7,973 bases of DNA from Planctomycetales bacterium. GTDB taxonomy: Bacteria > Planctomycetota > Planctomycetia > Isosphaerales > Isosphaeraceae. Shown here piece after piece: positions 7,201 through 7,973 of this stretch (its first letter is position 1; each line of letters begins with the position of its first letter). The position numbers were made by a program, and so were the translations under genes. The stretch covers positions 1 through 7,973 of the forward strand of contig DAHZZC010000578.1 of assembly GCA_027435495.1 (NCBI GenBank), read 5' to 3'. The notes beneath the pieces were generated by a model that saw nothing but the letters and a program-made list of their open reading frames with translations, was not told the origin of the DNA and did no database searches.

Positions 7201-7315
7201 CGAGATGTCGTGGACCAATCCCCACCCCGAAAAGCCGATCGCCAGCCTGGACTTCCTCTCGGCCGGCAACGAGTGCGACCCGTTCCTCGTCGCCCTGACG
7301 CTGGAGCGCGATTGA
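4223..7315 (+). CDS. ECF-type sigma factor fused to a transmembrane segment and exported beta-sandwich tail
   Basis: 1030 residues in one unbroken frame. Sigma region 2 spans about 60-130 ('HDAEDACQATFLVLTRRAGS', 'VASWLHGVARRIASRARR'). Region 4 spans about 156-215 ('LDQLPEPFRAAVVLCDLEG', helix-turn-helix 'YDRAAGLLGCPIGTLQSRLA'). An Ala-rich stretch leads to a single hydrophobic helix (about 276-297). Beyond it are five carboxypeptidase-regulatory-like repeats, marked by TDADG (352-356), TDADGHY (450-456), TNDQGRF (538-544), TDDQGQF (632-638) and TDRDGLF (772-778). A Pro/Ala linker (681-730) separates repeats four and five, and a C-terminal beta-rich domain covers about 842-1029. The sigma part should bind RNA polymerase in the cytoplasm while the tail lies outside the membrane. 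Long C-terminal extensions are known for planctomycete ECF sigma factors, where they may replace an anti-sigma factor; sensing and release by proteolysis are inference. Alternative start: 4253. Confidence 0.88.
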   Translation: MSRTPGTRTGMGDGSGALRTLFSVGTLAGLSDGQLVERYLLSRNGGESIAIAIEAEAVFAAIVDRHGSMVLNVCRAILGDRHDAEDACQATFLVLTRRAGSIRRGESVASWLHGVARRIASRARRDLARRREQERRRLERIGPPDEPTAPPPPDPFPELYEELDQLPEPFRAAVVLCDLEGHPYDRAAGLLGCPIGTLQSRLARGRDRLRKRLERRGLGPAMLAIGAAPPPIPRALASAIVRGALSIGGNGATAAVPAAVAAMAGAELRRQIMRRFVTVGMMFLTAGLTTAAVGLGSIGGGEEVPLAPRKSSPAARNDPAGVHVRVVDLDGMPAVGVAVEVHQGDRPGSFTTDADGLATIPRAVVGEHGFVIARRGNSLAWAWPEHRGKVEPLTMQLLPIDRRLEGEIVDWAKRPLAGIRVRAYAFSHRGNGNLPDAPELFEAILAPAITDADGHYAISAPRDSFVTYRALHPRYVGPWIVARPDSRALATTTLEPAGGIAGRVIDAVTGRPIAGASVGAGLIEHHPRFFGCRGEATTNDQGRFFVGGLPPAVYNVMLRQVPGRPRATSAAVECLRVRAGADTEADLVAIEGRPIRGVVLDRDTGKPVPGTLVGCYGPARPLSSGEVGEQRTDDQGQFAFYVPPGEQHIYCTYGYGNSRLDHKVILVPAQGEVGPIRLLMRPQGRLTPQPPTAMLKAEVAKAAVPQPALAPAPPIAPKAGVAPNPNPAPETRTVTGHVRDPRGRPLGGVHLWVPPENPGPIAERLQGVTVATDRDGLFIFPGLPRGPIEIRMGRASDRNMPVNLPADRESVEWTFTPIPDPGNNGPPKPVDEPIPPALRDRLTFVDLDPPGNDYLADGPGGDGNDLNRLPRGIHKMGDTFFRISEKMVHLKGRERPELPSSVKGITVGARGRMLHFLHSAQGGLNVEGKIVAVYVIHYADGTHEQGPVVYARDITNWMHRDPGRSISRAIPAWTGPTDMTERQSRPGLMVRLFEMSWTNPHPEKPIASLDFLSAGNECDPFLVALTLERD
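4365..4394 (+). repeat. Hexanucleotide tandem repeats inside the sigma factor gene
   Basis: Three exact copies of CGATCG (4365-4382) are followed directly by two copies of AGGCCG (4383-4394). In frame they encode the run 'SIAIAIEAEAV' (about residues 48-58). This lies between the N-terminal lead-in and sigma region 2, where related planctomycete sigma factors as I recall them have a shorter acidic/alanine stretch. Confidence 0.85.
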
Positions 7316-7358
7316 TCGGGTAACGCCACCGCCCTCTTGCATCGGCCCGTCCGAGGCC

Positions 7359-7387
7359 CGATCCTGAACCGCTGGGTCACAGGATCG
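7359..7387. promoter_or_regulatory. Stem-loop between the sigma factor and oxidoreductase genes
   Basis: CGATCCTG (7359-7366) pairs perfectly with CAGGATCG (7380-7387). Inside it, ACC (7368-7370) can pair with GGT (7375-7377) around a four-base loop. The element sits 44 bases after the sigma factor stop and 33 bases before the oxidoreductase start. It has no following T-run, so it is either a weak terminator of the fusion gene, an mRNA end-stabiliser, or an operator for the next gene. Confidence 0.4.
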
Positions 7388-7420
7388 AGAATTCGGAGGC
7401 AAGAGCCGGGAGGGACAATC

Positions 7421-7837
7421 ATGAACCAGGGTGAGAACTCCTCGAAGTCGGGCCAGGCCACGCGCCGGCAGTTCGGGCGATCCGTCGCCGCGGCGGCGGT
7501 CGGCGCCATCGCGGCGCCGGCGATCGTCCGGGGACGAAACCTCAACGAAAAGCTGAACATCGCCCTGATCGGCGTCCACCGTCGCGGCGAGCACAACATG
7601 AAGCAGTTCCCCGATGAAAACATCGCGGCGATCTGCGACGTCGTCGAGCCGTTCCTCAACCGGGCCGCCGAAATCCACCCCGCGGCGAAGGCATACCGCG
7701 ACTTCCGCAAGATGTTCGACCACGCCGCCGATTTCGACGCGGTGGTCGTCAGCACGACCGAGCATACCCACGCCTTCGCCACCCTGCCGGCCTTGCAGCT
7801 TGGCAAGCACGTCTACTGCGAAAAGCCGCTCACTTAG
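7421..7837 (+). pseudogene. Truncated Gfo/Idh/MocA-family oxidoreductase (N-terminal part)
   Basis: Full members of this family are NAD(P)-dependent dehydrogenases of sugars and related compounds, usually about 350-450 residues. Here only 138 residues remain. A Tat-type signal ('TRRQFGRS' 14-21, hydrophobic stretch about 21-36) is followed by the start of the Rossmann domain ('LNIALIGVHRRGEHN'), 'AAICDV' (69-74), 'DAVVVSTTEHTHA' (106-118) and 'GKHVYCEKPLT' (128-138), which holds the family's EKP motif. The frame then hits TAG, and no C-terminal substrate domain follows in any frame. The nucleotide-binding GxGxxG reads G51-V-H-R-R-G56, with His for the middle Gly. ATG 7421 is preceded by GGGAGGG with six bases spacing. 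Translation signals look intact, so a short product may still be made, but it should lack enzymatic activity. Confidence 0.8.
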
Positions 7838-7937
7838 GCGACCGGGCGATGGAATTCTACCGGCTGTTCGGGATAGACTGGCTCCTCGGTGAAGTAGGAG
7901 ATTTGGTGATCATCGGGACTCGTCACGGAGGTACAGC
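7838..7937 (+). other. Short junction region, possible remnant of a surface protein gene
   Basis: One hundred bases between the broken oxidoreductase and the next gene, visibly less GC-rich than the rest. In the +1 frame from 7837 the bases read 'GDRAMEFYRLFG', which recalls the 'FYRLFGD' lead-in to the calcium-binding dockerin-like tail in planctomycete surface proteins. The expected 'GDxNGDG' repeat does not follow. The similarity is short and from memory, so this is a weak call; the stretch may simply be intergenic. It also holds the ribosome-binding site of the next gene. Confidence 0.25.
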
Positions 7938-7973
7938 ATGGACGACACGATCGATCGATACGACGCCTTGCTC
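7938..7973 (+). CDS. Start of an unidentified gene, cut by the window end
   Basis: ATG 7938-7940 is preceded by GGAGG (7927-7931) with six bases spacing, an excellent ribosome-binding site. Twelve codons are visible, giving 'MDDTIDRYDALL', and the frame is open at the window end. This is too little to recognise a family. The start is called from the ribosome-binding site and the polar, helix-like N-terminus. Confidence 0.5.
   Translation, partial: MDDTIDRYDALL

Noticed and set aside
7834..7929. Minus-strand frame ending in TAA at 7834 with the string 'QISYFTEEP', reminiscent of the start of luciferase-like flavin monooxygenases
   Set aside because: The match is very short, lies at a position near the stop codon where it makes no sense as an N-terminus, and shares codon register with the opposite frame, so coincidence is more likely.

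Overview
This very GC-rich, densely coding window looks like chromosome from a planctomycete, most likely of the Isosphaeraceae type. The best evidence is the sigma factor gene. It has the characteristic planctomycete ECF core (a 'LRTLFSVGT' lead-in, 'DAEDACQATFLVL', 'VASWLHGVARRIA' and 'GTLQSRLARGRDRLRKRL') joined through a membrane segment to a long exported tail. A Tat-signal Gfo/Idh/MocA oxidoreductase, another gene type common in that phylum, lies just downstream. The assignment rests on protein style only; there is no marker gene here.

Layout. Positions 1-159 hold no gene but carry a REP-like palindrome at the left edge. Positions 160-3871 hold three minus-strand genes. In transcription order they are a polytopic GT-C type glycosyltransferase (3871-2237), an exported alpha/beta-hydrolase-fold protein (2079-874), and a small two-helix membrane protein with an NTF2/SnoaL-like domain (801-160). 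All three act at or outside the membrane and may be one transcription unit, with a possible extra promoter before the hydrolase. A 351-base divergent intergenic region follows. Then comes the plus-strand 1030-residue sigma factor fusion (4223-7315). After a short gap with a stem-loop lies the 5' part of a Gfo/Idh/MocA oxidoreductase (7421-7837), which stops right after the 'CEKPLT' motif. About 100 less GC-rich bases separate it from the start of a new gene (7938) that runs off the window.

The most interesting element is the sigma factor fusion. A cytoplasmic ECF sigma module is joined to a transmembrane helix, five carboxypeptidase-regulatory-like beta-sandwich repeats and a C-terminal beta-rich domain. 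The architecture suggests a sigma factor carrying its own membrane anchor and extracellular sensor-like tail, in place of a separate anti-sigma factor. Other points of interest are a hydrolase that keeps its Asp and His but has Gly at the nucleophile position, a duplicated basic tail in the same protein, and a gene-breaking junction near 7834.

Many long open frames lie opposite or across these genes. They are by-products of the GC-rich composition and are left out.
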